Assembly: GCF_004342165.1 (NCBI RefSeq)
Contig: NZ_SMAL01000002.1
Coordinates: 310,001 to 374,000, forward strand
Direction of reading: 5' to 3'
From: Natranaerovirga pectinivora
GTDB taxonomy: Bacteria > Bacillota > Clostridia > Lachnospirales > DSM-24629
Length of the DNA stretch: 64,000 nucleotides
Position numbers and translations under genes: made by a program. Under the pieces are notes generated by a model, which did no database searches, had not been told where the DNA came from, and saw only the letters and a program-made list of their open reading frames with translations. Shown one piece after another: positions 16,977 through 25,706 of the stretch; the stretch's first letter is position 1, and each line of letters begins with the position of its first letter.

Positions 16977-18134
16977 ATGATGAAAAGACTATTGTTATTA
17001 ATATTAATAATGATAATTGCAACAGGATGTAACACTAATAAAGGGAGAACAATCATACTAGAAAATGTAACTGTAATTGATGGCAATGGAGGAGAACCAT
17101 TAGAAGATGCAGTTGTAGTAGTTGAAGGTGAAGTAATCACTTTTGTTGGTAAGGTTTATGACTTTGAAAAACCTGAAAAAGCAGTTACTTATGATTTGCA
17201 AGGGGCTACATTACTACCAGGATTTATAAATGCCCATGTACATAACGCCTATAGTAGTAAAAATCTATCTACGTGGGCAAAATCCGGAATAACAACGGTT
17301 AGAGATCTTGGATGTAGAATAAAAAATCCATATGAAGTGAGAGGCAAACTTCTAAAGTCTAATAAAAATGCGCGGTTAGTTGCAGCAGGACCTTTTATAA
17401 CGACTACGCAGGGATATGGAGATTTGGAGGTTAATTCATTAGAAGATGCAGTGGAAACAGTTCAATTATTAATTGATAACAACACGGATCTTATTAAAGT
17501 ATCATATGAGGATAACTTACAAGGTCAAAGGTGGAATAAATTACCTAAAGAAACATTACAAGCGATTGTATCCTTAGCACATGAAAACAATCTCAGAGTA
17601 TCAGTCCATGTTAGTCATAGGGGTCAACTGGAAGATGTAATTGATGCTAAAGTAGATGATTTGGCTCATATGGTTATAGATTTATTATCAGATGAATTGA
17701 TATATAGAATTGTTGAGGAAGAAATTTACTGGGTACCAACACTAGAGCTTTGGAAAGGTGTAAGCGAAGACTATCCTCGTAGTAGCTTTTATATTGATAT
17801 AGCAAAAAAAAATCTTAAAAAGTTTTATGAAGCAGGGGGGAAAGTAGCACTTGGCACAGATTTTGGAGGGTATCATACACCATTTGAACTAGGAATGCCT
17901 ATAATGGAGATTAGACTAATGGAAGCAGCAGGAATGACACCTATGGATATTATTGTTTCAGCAACGAAAAACGCAGCGTATGTATGTAATCTTGAAGATG
18001 AAATTGGGACAATTGAAGTGGGAAAAATAGCGGATATTTTAATTGTAAAGGGTAATCCACTTGAGGAATTGAATTTTCTGCTAGATGTTAGAATGGTGTT
18101 GCGAAATGGGCAGATTATTGTAAATAAAAAATAA
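16977..18134 (+). CDS. Lipoprotein amidohydrolase (imidazolonepropionase/prolidase-like)
   Basis: 385 residues of the metal-dependent hydrolase superfamily, exported: a lipoprotein signal MMKRLLLLILIMIIATGC with the cleavage Cys near residue 18. The amidohydrolase barrel has HVH in GFINAHVHNAYS, a candidate Lys in TDLIKVSYED, His in VSVHVSHRGQ and DDLAHMV, and Asp in LGTDFGGYH. Family enzymes hydrolyse cyclic amides or X-Pro peptides; the surface substrate here is not predictable. Ribosome site AAGGAGGGG at 16961-16969; ATG 16980 is an equal alternative. Divergent from the AraC regulator. Confidence 0.87.
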   Translation: MMKRLLLLILIMIIATGCNTNKGRTIILENVTVIDGNGGEPLEDAVVVVEGEVITFVGKVYDFEKPEKAVTYDLQGATLLPGFINAHVHNAYSSKNLSTWAKSGITTVRDLGCRIKNPYEVRGKLLKSNKNARLVAAGPFITTTQGYGDLEVNSLEDAVETVQLLIDNNTDLIKVSYEDNLQGQRWNKLPKETLQAIVSLAHENNLRVSVHVSHRGQLEDVIDAKVDDLAHMVIDLLSDELIYRIVEEEIYWVPTLELWKGVSEDYPRSSFYIDIAKKNLKKFYEAGGKVALGTDFGGYHTPFELGMPIMEIRLMEAAGMTPMDIIVSATKNAAYVCNLEDEIGTIEVGKIADILIVKGNPLEELNFLLDVRMVLRNGQIIVNKK

Positions 18135-18160
18135 AGCAAATAAAAAAGTGAGCAAAAAAT

Positions 18161-18198
18161 AAGTAGCCACTTGGTTAATCCTATTTAAGTGGCTACTT
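18161..18198 (-). terminator. Stem-loop, terminator-like on the minus strand
   Basis: AAGTAGCCACTT (18161-18172) pairs with AAGTGGCTACTT (18187-18198). On the minus strand it is followed by ATTTTTTG, a good terminator; on the plus strand no T tract follows. It may end an unrecognised minus-strand RNA from the 18.2-18.6 kb region or serve the amidohydrolase gene weakly. Confidence 0.6.
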
Positions 18199-18200
18199 AC

Positions 18201-18572
18201 CATACCCTATTCAATTTAAACATTTGATAATTGTTTCATTCCTTTCAGTGTAACATAACGCTTAAAAACATAAAAATACTAAACGTACTTACAAAATAAT
18301 ATTTTTTTAAAGAGATGGAAATTAAAACTAACTTCACGTTAATACTGAAAATTAATACTGAATAATAAAATACTAAATAATAAAATACTAAATAATAAAA
18401 TACTAAATAATAAAATACTAAATAATAAAATACTAAAGACTTACTACTTATTACATAATACAATTTAATTCTAATTAACTTTACTTACAAAACAGGTATT
18501 AAAAAAACCCAATTTCAAAACAAACTACTGAATACCAAGACTGATAAAACTGTAATAAGTGAATAGGGTATG
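18201..18572. repeat. AT-rich non-coding block bounded by 13-bp inverted repeats
   Basis: CATACCCTATTCA at 18201-18213 and TGAATAGGGTATG at 18560-18572 are exact inverted copies. Between them is very AT-rich DNA with a 15-base tandem array but no frame with a ribosome site. The minus-strand frame through the array only spells repeated LVFYY and is not a credible gene. The block may be a small non-autonomous element or an RNA locus. Confidence 0.55.
18361..18435. repeat. Tandem repeat, five exact copies of a 15-mer
   Basis: AATAATAAAATACTA is repeated five times without change, preceded by two degenerate partial units (ATTAATACTGA). The 15-base period and absence of spacers rule out CRISPR. 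Exact copies imply recent slippage, so copy number probably varies between strains. Confidence 0.9.
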
Positions 18573-18739
18573 TAGGAAGAAGTGTTCCTTACTTCCTTAT
18601 CTGTATAATAGCACATAACCAAGAAAAAGTAAAGAGAAATCTTAAATTTTATTATAAGTTTTTAACAACTTGTACATATGAGTTTAATTCATAGAATATA
18701 ATCATCTGATTTCAACGTAAGATTTGATGGGGAAAGCAT

Positions 18740-18768
18740 TTGACATATAGAGCAGTGGCGGGTATAAT
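18740..18768 (+). promoter_or_regulatory. Consensus sigma-A promoter
   Basis: Perfect TTGACA (18740-18745), 17-base spacer, perfect TATAAT (18763-18768). Transcription would start near 18775, about 158 bases before the symporter gene, leaving a leader that contains a terminator-like hairpin. Confidence 0.85.
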
Positions 18769-18799
18769 AATTTTTGGTGTTTATCAAGTTAATAAATTA

Positions 18800-18848
18800 A
18801 ATATCTCCACTGATATACATAAATGTTTGAAGTTGGGGTATTTTTTTT
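18800..18848 (+). promoter_or_regulatory. Attenuator-like terminator hairpin in the symporter leader
   Basis: AATATCTCCACT (18800-18811) pairs with AGTTGGGGTATT (18831-18842) with two G-T pairs and one mismatch, directly followed by eight T (18841-18848). It lies between a consensus promoter and the gene it would serve, so it could stop transcription at about 75 bases. I recognised no known riboswitch or T-box sequence in the leader. The 80 bases after it, to the start codon, show nothing else. Confidence 0.55.
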
Positions 18849-18932
18849 GCCTAGAATTACTTTCTAAGTTTGAAAAGCTAACTTGTTAAGCAAATATATA
18901 AATCTAAAACTACGACATAAGGAGAGATAACA

Positions 18933-20438
18933 GTGCCAGAACAAAAAAGAGAGCAATGGGGCTCTAAAATGGGATTTATTTTTGCTGCAGTAGGGTCTGC
19001 AGTCGGATTAGGCAACATATGGAGATATCCATACCTACTGTATTCTAATGGTGGAGGGGCATTTTTAATACCCTATTTTTTTGCGATATTTACTGCAGGG
19101 ATTCCATTATTATTATTAGAATATGGAATGGGACATAAGTTTAGAGGATCAACACCTTTGTCTTTTGCAAGAGCAGGTAAGAAGTGGGAATGGCTTGGAT
19201 GGTGGCCAAGTATAACATCTTTTATTATAATGACATATTATACAATGATTTTAAGTTGGGCAATCAACTACATATTTCTATCATTTAACCAAGCTTGGGG
19301 ATCAGATGCAAATGCATTCTTTTTTGGTGATTTCTTAAAATTATCAGATGGACCTTTTGAGTTAGGTGGAATGAATTGGCCGGTTTTCTTTGGGATAACA
19401 GCCATTTGGTTTATTAATTGGTTTGTTTGTTATAAAGGTATAAAAGGCGGTATAGAAAAATTAAACAAAATATTGTTACCAACTCTTATTGGAATAATAG
19501 TTATTATTGTTATTAGAGGGATTACACTACCAGGGGCAGCCCTTGGTCTTAATACTTTATTTACACCTGACTGGTCAAAAGTAATGGATCCAATGGTTTG
19601 GATAAGAGCCTACGGACAAGTATTTTTTTCCCTTAGTTTGGCTATGGGGATAATGGTTACATACTCTAGTTATCTACCTAAAAAGTCAGATATAAATAAT
19701 AGTACTTTTATGACTGCATTTGCAAACTGTGGATTTGAATTCTTAACAGCAATTGGGGTATTTGGTATTCTTGGATTTATGGCGACAAGTCAAGGGATTC
19801 CTCTTGAAGAAGTTGCTACTGAAAGTATCGGTTTAGCATTTGTTGTATTCCCACAAGTATTCTCAGCAATGGGACCGCTAGGAACTGTATTTGGAATACT
19901 ATTCTTTATATGTTTGGTATTTGCTGGATTAACATCTTGTGTGTCTTTAACAGAAGCTTTCTCTGCAGCTGTTATTGATAAAACAGGCGTTTCAAGAAAG
20001 AAAATTGTTACATTTGCAGTACTTGGAGGATATTCAATAAGTGTTTTCTATGCAACAGGAGCAGGTTTATACTTCCTTGACATTATAGATGCATTTATCA
20101 ATTCATACAGTATCGTTGTTGTAGGATTATTACAATCTATTGTTGTTGGTTGGTTTATTGGTGCCCATGTCATTAGAGAACATACAAACGCTGTTTCCAT
20201 ATTCTCTGTAGGTAAATGGTGGGAGATTATGGTTAAGTTTGTTACACCAACTGTATTAATATTTATGTTGGGACAAAGTATCATCAATGAAATAATAGAG
20301 CCATATGGTGGGTATTCAATGAAAGCCCTTCTAATATTTGGATGGGGCATCATTGCATTAATTATAATAACTTCTATTATATTAAGCAAAAGACCGTGGA
20401 GAAACAAAGCATTAGAATTACCAAAGGAGGTGGAATAG
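18933..20438 (+). CDS. Sodium-dependent transporter, NSS (SNF) family, MetP-like
   Basis: A 501-residue symporter with 11-12 helices. The sodium and substrate site of the first helix is GFIFAAVGSAVGLGNIWRYPY, split by the usual unwound turn, followed by NGGGAFLIPYF. Other family segments (GGIEKLNKILLP, SYLPKKSDINNS) are present. These transporters import amino acids with sodium. GTG start after AAGGAGAG at 18919-18926. A 32-residue MetS-type small subunit follows with no gap, which in Corynebacterium marks methionine/alanine importers, so that substrate is the best guess. Controlled by the promoter and attenuator-like leader upstream. Confidence 0.93.
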   Translation: MPEQKREQWGSKMGFIFAAVGSAVGLGNIWRYPYLLYSNGGGAFLIPYFFAIFTAGIPLLLLEYGMGHKFRGSTPLSFARAGKKWEWLGWWPSITSFIIMTYYTMILSWAINYIFLSFNQAWGSDANAFFFGDFLKLSDGPFELGGMNWPVFFGITAIWFINWFVCYKGIKGGIEKLNKILLPTLIGIIVIIVIRGITLPGAALGLNTLFTPDWSKVMDPMVWIRAYGQVFFSLSLAMGIMVTYSSYLPKKSDINNSTFMTAFANCGFEFLTAIGVFGILGFMATSQGIPLEEVATESIGLAFVVFPQVFSAMGPLGTVFGILFFICLVFAGLTSCVSLTEAFSAAVIDKTGVSRKKIVTFAVLGGYSISVFYATGAGLYFLDIIDAFINSYSIVVVGLLQSIVVGWFIGAHVIREHTNAVSIFSVGKWWEIMVKFVTPTVLIFMLGQSIINEIIEPYGGYSMKALLIFGWGIIALIIITSIILSKRPWRNKALELPKEVE

Positions 20439-20537
20439 ATGACAGTAACATCTATTATATTCTTCCTTTTTGGAGCAATAGTTTTATGGGGTGGATTAGC
20501 CGTAACCATAAGAAATGCAATTAAAGACAATAAGTAA
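20439..20537 (+). CDS. MetS-type small subunit of NSS transporter (32 aa)
   Basis: Starts directly after the transporter stop codon, with AAAGGAGGTGG at 20424-20434 as ribosome site. It is a single helix (SIIFFLFGAIVLWGGLAVTI) with a short charged tail, ending RNAIKDNK. This matches the methionine/alanine importer small subunit family (PF16951 type), needed for activity of the large subunit in Corynebacterium. Easily missed because of its size. Confidence 0.88.
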   Translation: MTVTSIIFFLFGAIVLWGGLAVTIRNAIKDNK

Positions 20538-20560
20538 ATAATAAATCAGAAGTAAAAAAC

Positions 20561-20598
20561 AAAGGGGTATATCAGGAGAAAATCTGATATGCCCCTTT
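20561..20598. terminator. Strong stem-loop terminator
   Basis: AAAGGGGTATATCAG (20561-20575) pairs with CTGATATGCCCCTTT (20584-20598), one wobble. It follows the symporter pair. The T tract is short on the plus strand. Confidence 0.75.
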
Positions 20599-20750
20599 AG
20601 AAGATTAAAAGGATATTTGTGGAATGAAGTTCATCCATTATGGTATAATAATTTAAAATAGTTATGGGAAAAAATATTAGAGTGACAAAGTGGACAGTAA
20701 AGACAGAGGCTATAATATATGTAAATATGAAGATATGAGGGGATAAGAGG

Positions 20751-22238
20751 ATGGGAAGAAAGATTTTGGTTTTTCTATTGTTTTTAATTGTTATGATTAC
20801 ACCATTTTTTATTAGTTATAATAGTTTTAATGAAAATAATAATATTAGTAGCTTAATTGAAAATTTCGAAACACAAACGCCAGTGTTATTGGATCATTAC
20901 AATATTCCTGGAGCTTCTATTTCTTTAATAGAAGATGGTGAATTAAGATGGATTGGAACGTTTGGCTTTGCGGACATTGAAAATCAACAAGAAATTAATA
21001 AGGACACTGTGTATCAAATGGCATCCATATCAAAATCAGTTACTGCCTTTGGAATAATGAAGCTTGTTGAAGAAGGGATTATAAATCTTGATGATCCTAT
21101 TGAGACGTATATAACAAGGTGGCAACTTCCAGAGTCAATCTACGATAAAAGTCAAGTAACCATAAGAAGAGTACTGAGTCATACTGCGGGCTTGTCTAGA
21201 GGAGGAGGGTATCCTGGATACGAATCATTTAGTGAGTTGCCTTCTTTAGAGGAATCTTTAAGTGGTATTGGAGGAGGTTCTCAGCCAGTAGAATTAATAT
21301 ATGAACCTGGTACAAGATATTTTTACTCTGGTGGTGGATATAATTTACTACAATTATTAATTGAAGAAGTAACAGGACAAGATTTTGATCGTTATATGAA
21401 AGAAGTAGTACTTATTCCTATGGAAATGAAGGATAGTAGTTTCCAGTGGGAAGATTACACTGAGAGTAGAATAGGAAAGGCATATAACATAAAATTAGAG
21501 GAATTACCAAATTACTTGTTTATAGAAAAAGCAGCAGCAGGGCTCTATTCAACCATTGGTGATATAAGTCAGTTCGTTATTGCGAGTATTAATAGTTATG
21601 GAGGGGGGGATGATTTCTTACAGAAAGGAACATTAAAAGAGATGTATGAACCTGTACTAACAGTAAAAGGTTTAGAGGGTTTTATATATAAAAGTACAGC
21701 ATTGGGACATTTTATTAATATGGATAACAATAATAGGCCTTTAGTTGCTCATGATGGCGGTAACAAAGGATGGCGAACCAACTTTTCATTCGTTCCAGAT
21801 ATTGGAGCTGGGATTGTTATTTTAACAAATGGTGACAATGGAACATACTTGATTAATGAAGCTTTAAATACTTGGTATTTTAAAGTTTATGAGGAGAAGA
21901 GAGATTTTAATAAATTGACTCATAACGTATGTGCTGTTGTATATGCAATATCTTCTGCTTTAATTTTGTGGTCTTTATTAATAATAATTCAACTATATAA
22001 AGGATATAAAAAAGGTGAATTGGTATTTTTAAAGGTCTATACAAATAAGATACACTTTATTGTAAAAATTGTAGTAAGCGTAGCATTGATTTATTTTGCT
22101 TATTTTATAGGCAAACAAATAGTGCCTATACTAGGCTTTGTAAATACTAATATAGGAAGTGTTTTTGGTATTGCTATAAATATAAGAATTATAATAGGAA
22201 TAATACAAATGTTTGTTAATAAAAGAAAAATAGTGTAG
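20751..22238 (+). CDS. Membrane-anchored serine hydrolase, beta-lactamase class C fold
   Basis: 495 residues: an N-terminal signal anchor (ILVFLLFLIVMITPFFI), an AmpC/PBP4-like catalytic domain of about 330 residues and three C-terminal hydrophobic helices. The nucleophile motif S-x-x-K is MASISKSVT; the second motif reads YSGGGYN instead of YSN; the third is HDGGNKGW. The altered second motif argues against true beta-lactamase activity and fits the esterase/D-peptidase branch of the family. It faces outward. AAGAGGA at 20743 precedes ATG. The gene is convergent with the murE-like gene and shares its terminator. Confidence 0.88.
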   Translation: MGRKILVFLLFLIVMITPFFISYNSFNENNNISSLIENFETQTPVLLDHYNIPGASISLIEDGELRWIGTFGFADIENQQEINKDTVYQMASISKSVTAFGIMKLVEEGIINLDDPIETYITRWQLPESIYDKSQVTIRRVLSHTAGLSRGGGYPGYESFSELPSLEESLSGIGGGSQPVELIYEPGTRYFYSGGGYNLLQLLIEEVTGQDFDRYMKEVVLIPMEMKDSSFQWEDYTESRIGKAYNIKLEELPNYLFIEKAAAGLYSTIGDISQFVIASINSYGGGDDFLQKGTLKEMYEPVLTVKGLEGFIYKSTALGHFINMDNNNRPLVAHDGGNKGWRTNFSFVPDIGAGIVILTNGDNGTYLINEALNTWYFKVYEEKRDFNKLTHNVCAVVYAISSALILWSLLIIIQLYKGYKKGELVFLKVYTNKIHFIVKIVVSVALIYFAYFIGKQIVPILGFVNTNIGSVFGIAINIRIIIGIIQMFVNKRKIV

Positions 22239-22261
22239 ATAGTTAGTGTTTTCATAAACAT

Positions 22262-22289
22262 AAAAAGTATGTCACATGACATACTTTTT
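22262..22289. terminator. Bidirectional terminator overlapping the murE-like stop codon
   Basis: AAAAAGTATGTCA (22262-22274) and TGACATACTTTTT (22277-22289) pair perfectly around a two-base loop. It serves both converging genes. The stop TGA of the minus-strand murE-like gene is inside the stem (22272-22274), so the last five residues of that protein are encoded by the terminator. Confidence 0.88.
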
Positions 22290-23273
22290 ATTTGCAAAAA
22301 TAGAACAAGTATTTTCAATCTCTTTAAAGGCAATACCATAACATAAACCGCACACCATTGCTGCAATATTATTATAGATATTTACTACTGTAGAAGAATC
22401 TAAATAAAAAGTCTTACAACCTATAGGTGTATTTAAAATGACCTTTGTAAAAAGTCCAATAGTTTGTATATCCAATATCCTAACAACTGCATCATTATGA
22501 CATCCGAAGGTTACTAAGGCTGCTTGCCTGTTCTTAATGATTTTTGACAAAAATTTCCCATAATCATCATCAATATTAATAATATTATAATCCGTAGTCA
22601 TTTCAAACAACTGTGCTTTTGTGTTAAAGTATGCTTCCATATTGGAATGAAAATCTAGATGATCTTCATAAAGATTTGTAAAGATAGCGGTATTATAATA
22701 ACAACTAAAAACTCTTTTTAGTTCTAGAGCATGGGAAGACACTTCCATAACACAAAATTCTATGTTTTGTTTAAGCATATCCGAGAAAGTTTTATGAAGT
22801 TTTAAGGACTCTGGTGTGGTGTGTTGGTTGGGTGTAATGGTATTACCTATTATTGTACCTTTTGTACCAATTAAACCTATTGGTTTCTTTGCTTGGTCAA
22901 AGATATCTTTTATAAGATTAGTAGTATTGGTTTTTCCTTTGGTTCCCGTTACGCCAATTAGATTAATTTTTTTACTAGGTTCCTTGTAATAATTAGAAGC
23001 CATCTTTCCTAAAACTTCACGACAGTCTTTTACTTTTAAAACAGTGATTGAGCCATCCACTTGAACATCTTTTTCTACAATTAGGGTATTTGCTCCATTT
23101 TCCGTTGCTTTATGTATATAATTATGTCCGTCTACTGTAAATCCTGATATTGCCACAAAGGCAGTTTCTTTTAATACTTCTCTAGAATCATAATAAATAC
23201 CATTGATTTCTATATCCAATTGACCTTGTATTAGAGTAAATTCAATACCACTCATAACCATATCTAAATTCAT
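22272..23273 (-). CDS. MurE-like Mur ligase lacking the C-terminal domain
   Basis: 333 residues where MurE has about 480-500. The UDP-binding N-terminal domain is present (YYDSREVLKETAFVAISG, DGHNYIHKATENGA), as is the ATPase core: GVTGTKGKTNTTNLI, the TTPESLKLHKTFSDML segment, MEVSSHALELKRV and NLYEDHLDFHSNM with TKAQLF containing the carbamylated-Lys position. The frame ends after NIYNNIAAMVCGLCYG, just before the third domain that binds the incoming amino acid, and runs into the terminator. It is either a decayed murE paralogue or a specialised ligase. It is third in a minus-strand operon after mraY-like and argC; GGAGTGAT precedes its ATG. Confidence 0.85.
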   Translation of the reverse strand: MNLDMVMSGIEFTLIQGQLDIEINGIYYDSREVLKETAFVAISGFTVDGHNYIHKATENGANTLIVEKDVQVDGSITVLKVKDCREVLGKMASNYYKEPSKKINLIGVTGTKGKTNTTNLIKDIFDQAKKPIGLIGTKGTIIGNTITPNQHTTPESLKLHKTFSDMLKQNIEFCVMEVSSHALELKRVFSCYYNTAIFTNLYEDHLDFHSNMEAYFNTKAQLFEMTTDYNIINIDDDYGKFLSKIIKNRQAALVTFGCHNDAVVRILDIQTIGLFTKVILNTPIGCKTFYLDSSTVVNIYNNIAAMVCGLCYGIAFKEIENTCSIFANKKYVM

Positions 23274-23320
23274 TGTATCACTCCATTAAATTATTCCTAA
23301 CTTTACTGATAATATACTTT

Positions 23321-24358
23321 TTATATACAAACAGGGATATAGTTTAATCCCATATTTTCAGGAAAATCCATCATTAGATTCATATTTTGTATGGCTTGAC
23401 CAGCAGCCCCTTTTATAAGATTATCAATAGCTACCACAATAATTAACCTATTGGTTTCTTCATTGATCTCAAAGTTTATATGACACATATTAGAAGATTT
23501 GACCCATTTTGTTTCAACATAAATGCTTTTATCAAGTATTTGTACAAAAGGTTTTGAACCATAATATTTACTATAGACTTCTTTTACACTTTCATAATCT
23601 AATTTCTTTTGTAATTTAGTATATAGTGTTACCATTAACCCTCTTTGCATAGGAACGATATGAGGTGTAAAAGTCAATTCTATTGTTTCACCAGTAAAGA
23701 ACTCTATACCTTTTTGGACTTCAATGACATGAGGATGATTGTTTAATTTATAAGCTTTCATAGATTCATTTGCTTCCACATAATGTGTACCAATAGTTAA
23801 AGTCCTGCCGCCACCTGATAGGCCGCTTTTACCATCTGCAATAATATCTTTATCAATTAGAGCTTCCTTTATAAGTGGTATTAAAGCCATTAACATGGCT
23901 GTGGCATAACAACCTGGATTGGCAATGCTTTTTGCTTCTTTGATCGCTTCTTCATTCCATTCACTTAAACCATATACAAATTCGTCAGTTAAATGAAGAG
24001 ATTGATGTTCTTTTCCATAGTATTTTTTATAGGACTCTTTATCCATAAACCTATAGTCGACACCAATATCAACAATCTTTACTTTCTTTAGCATATCCTC
24101 GGTTAAATGTGCCATTAATATGCCATAGGGTAGGGCAGAGAATAATAAATCTATACCATCTACCAATGTATCCCAGTCTAACTCTTGGCAGATATCTTCA
24201 TTAAATCCAACAAAATTTCTATACACAAAATTATATTTTTTATCCTTATAAGAAGTAGATAGTATTTTTTTGATCATTACATTTGGATGATTGTGAAGCA
24301 AGCGTATTAATTCTTCACCAGTGTATCCAGTAGCTCCTAAAATACCCACATTTAACAT
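23321..24358 (-). CDS. argC: N-acetyl-gamma-glutamyl-phosphate reductase
   Basis: 345 residues, full length. NADP-binding start VGILGATGYTGEELIRLL, catalytic Cys in ANPGCYATAM (about 149), the active-site His in FTPHIVPMQRG and the C-terminal NLIKGAAGQAIQNMN are intact. The enzyme makes N-acetylglutamate semialdehyde in arginine synthesis. No other arg gene is in the window: it sits between an mraY-like and a murE-like gene, 26 and 47 bases from them, in one minus-strand operon. That placement suggests a role in a cell-wall-like or carrier-linked pathway, or a relocated arginine gene. GAGGAAT is its ribosome site. Confidence 0.92.
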   Translation of the reverse strand: MLNVGILGATGYTGEELIRLLHNHPNVMIKKILSTSYKDKKYNFVYRNFVGFNEDICQELDWDTLVDGIDLLFSALPYGILMAHLTEDMLKKVKIVDIGVDYRFMDKESYKKYYGKEHQSLHLTDEFVYGLSEWNEEAIKEAKSIANPGCYATAMLMALIPLIKEALIDKDIIADGKSGLSGGGRTLTIGTHYVEANESMKAYKLNNHPHVIEVQKGIEFFTGETIELTFTPHIVPMQRGLMVTLYTKLQKKLDYESVKEVYSKYYGSKPFVQILDKSIYVETKWVKSSNMCHINFEINEETNRLIIVVAIDNLIKGAAGQAIQNMNLMMDFPENMGLNYIPVCI

Positions 24359-24384
24359 CTTAGATTCCTCGTCTCATAATTGTT

Positions 24385-25380
24385 TTATATATGTCCTAAG
24401 CCCAAATAGCCTATAATGCAGCATATAAAAGTAATCCAACAAAATGTATGTACAATCTTTGTCTCCTGCCATCCACATTTTTCCAGATGGTGATGGTAAG
24501 GTGCAATTTTAAAAACTTTTTTATTTCTAAACCTTAAGGATGTTAGTTGTAGTATAACGGTTATTGTTTCCCATAGACAAATAATAAGAATCAATAATAT
24601 CCATAAAGGTATTTGTAAACTGATCATAATAATGGCAATAGCACCTCCTAAGAATAAAGAGCCTGTATCACCTATAAAGATCTTTGCTGGGTGTTTATTA
24701 TAGAATAATGTTCCTATGCAAGTGCCTGCTAAAGTAAGTATGGTGTATAAAATCGCTGAGTTCTCAACCTTCCAAGCGACTATGCCAAGAAAGGCTAACA
24801 CAATAATAGCGATACCAAGAGCCAATCCGTCTAACCCATCGGTGATATTAAAACTGTTAGTGGTTGCCACTAATATAACTAGAATTAAAGCAGAATACAC
24901 AATGATATTCAACTGAAGTCCACTATTTATAAAAGGAATTCTAATGGTAGTATTCATTGTGTTTGTTAAATGCAATAGTAGCACTACCAAAAAACTAATA
25001 CCTGTCAATCCTAATAATTTTTCTTTAGGAGTAACCCCATCTCGAACCTTCTTAATTTTTATGTAATCATCAACAAAGCCCATTATGCCATAGAGTATGA
25101 TCATCATATTTAACCATAGAAATTCCTTTGTCATAATATAATAGCCAATAGTCATAATGAACAGCACTAGATTCATTACCACGCCACCCATAGTAAGGGT
25201 ATTTTTCTTGTTTTTATGTAATTCTTTAATGCAATCTTTTTTAATACTACTGTCAATTGATTTTTTCTTTTTTAAGAATCTCGTATTGGTTAAAAAGATT
25301 ATAAATAGCTTCATTCCAATAATAGTTATTAGAAGGCTTGTTATAAAATAAAAAAGCAAAATAACCACCTCTATTATCAT
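24385..25380 (-). CDS. MraY-like phospho-MurNAc-pentapeptide transferase paralogue
   Basis: 331 residues with about ten helices. Signature loops of MraY are all present: GGVVMNL, GFVDDYIK (catalytic Asp pair), NSFNITDGLDGLA, IFIGDTGSLFLGG and the MraY-specific IAPYHHHLEKCGW. It transfers a sugar-phosphate from a UDP carrier to undecaprenyl phosphate at the membrane. It is first in the operon with argC and a murE-like gene. The gene lies outside any mur/dcw cluster, so it may be a paralogue. ATG 25380 has no ribosome site; AGAGGTGG inside the frame suggests a TTG start at 25359. The 325 bases upstream (25381-25706) are AT-rich with no feature I can name. Confidence 0.9.
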   Translation of the reverse strand: MIIEVVILLFYFITSLLITIIGMKLFIIFLTNTRFLKKKKSIDSSIKKDCIKELHKNKKNTLTMGGVVMNLVLFIMTIGYYIMTKEFLWLNMMIILYGIMGFVDDYIKIKKVRDGVTPKEKLLGLTGISFLVVLLLHLTNTMNTTIRIPFINSGLQLNIIVYSALILVILVATTNSFNITDGLDGLALGIAIIVLAFLGIVAWKVENSAILYTILTLAGTCIGTLFYNKHPAKIFIGDTGSLFLGGAIAIIMISLQIPLWILLILIICLWETITVILQLTSLRFRNKKVFKIAPYHHHLEKCGWQETKIVHTFCWITFICCIIGYLGLGHI

Positions 25381-25706
25381 AGTATATTTAAACGTATTTC
25401 TTTATATTTTTGTTCCAGAATATAATGTTTATTCTAATTATAAATTATATCATAGCAAAGAAAGGTGAACAATTAAGAATATATTAAAGTTTCGACACTT
25501 AAATTTAAAAGTATAGTTAATTTAATAAATACATGCCCTTGTAAAGAGTTAGAGACCTTAATTTCCTTAAGAGATATTTTATAGGAATTTATTTTAAAAT
25601 ATATAAAATTGTGATATCATTTTAAATAAAATAAAAATCATTAAGAAGGTATTATTACTAAGATAAATAAAGCAAATATAGAAATAAGAAATTAGAATGA
25701 AGTGTA

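Noticed and set aside
18361..18435. Possible CRISPR array
   Set aside because: Units are 15 bases, adjacent without spacers, and no cas gene is nearby.
18245..18463. Minus-strand frame with LVFYY repeats
   Set aside because: Entirely due to the AT-rich 15-base tandem array; no ribosome site before its ATG.
20751..22238. Antibiotic-resistance beta-lactamase
   Set aside because: The second catalytic motif is altered (YSGGG) and C-terminal membrane helices are present; it fits the broader serine hydrolase family.
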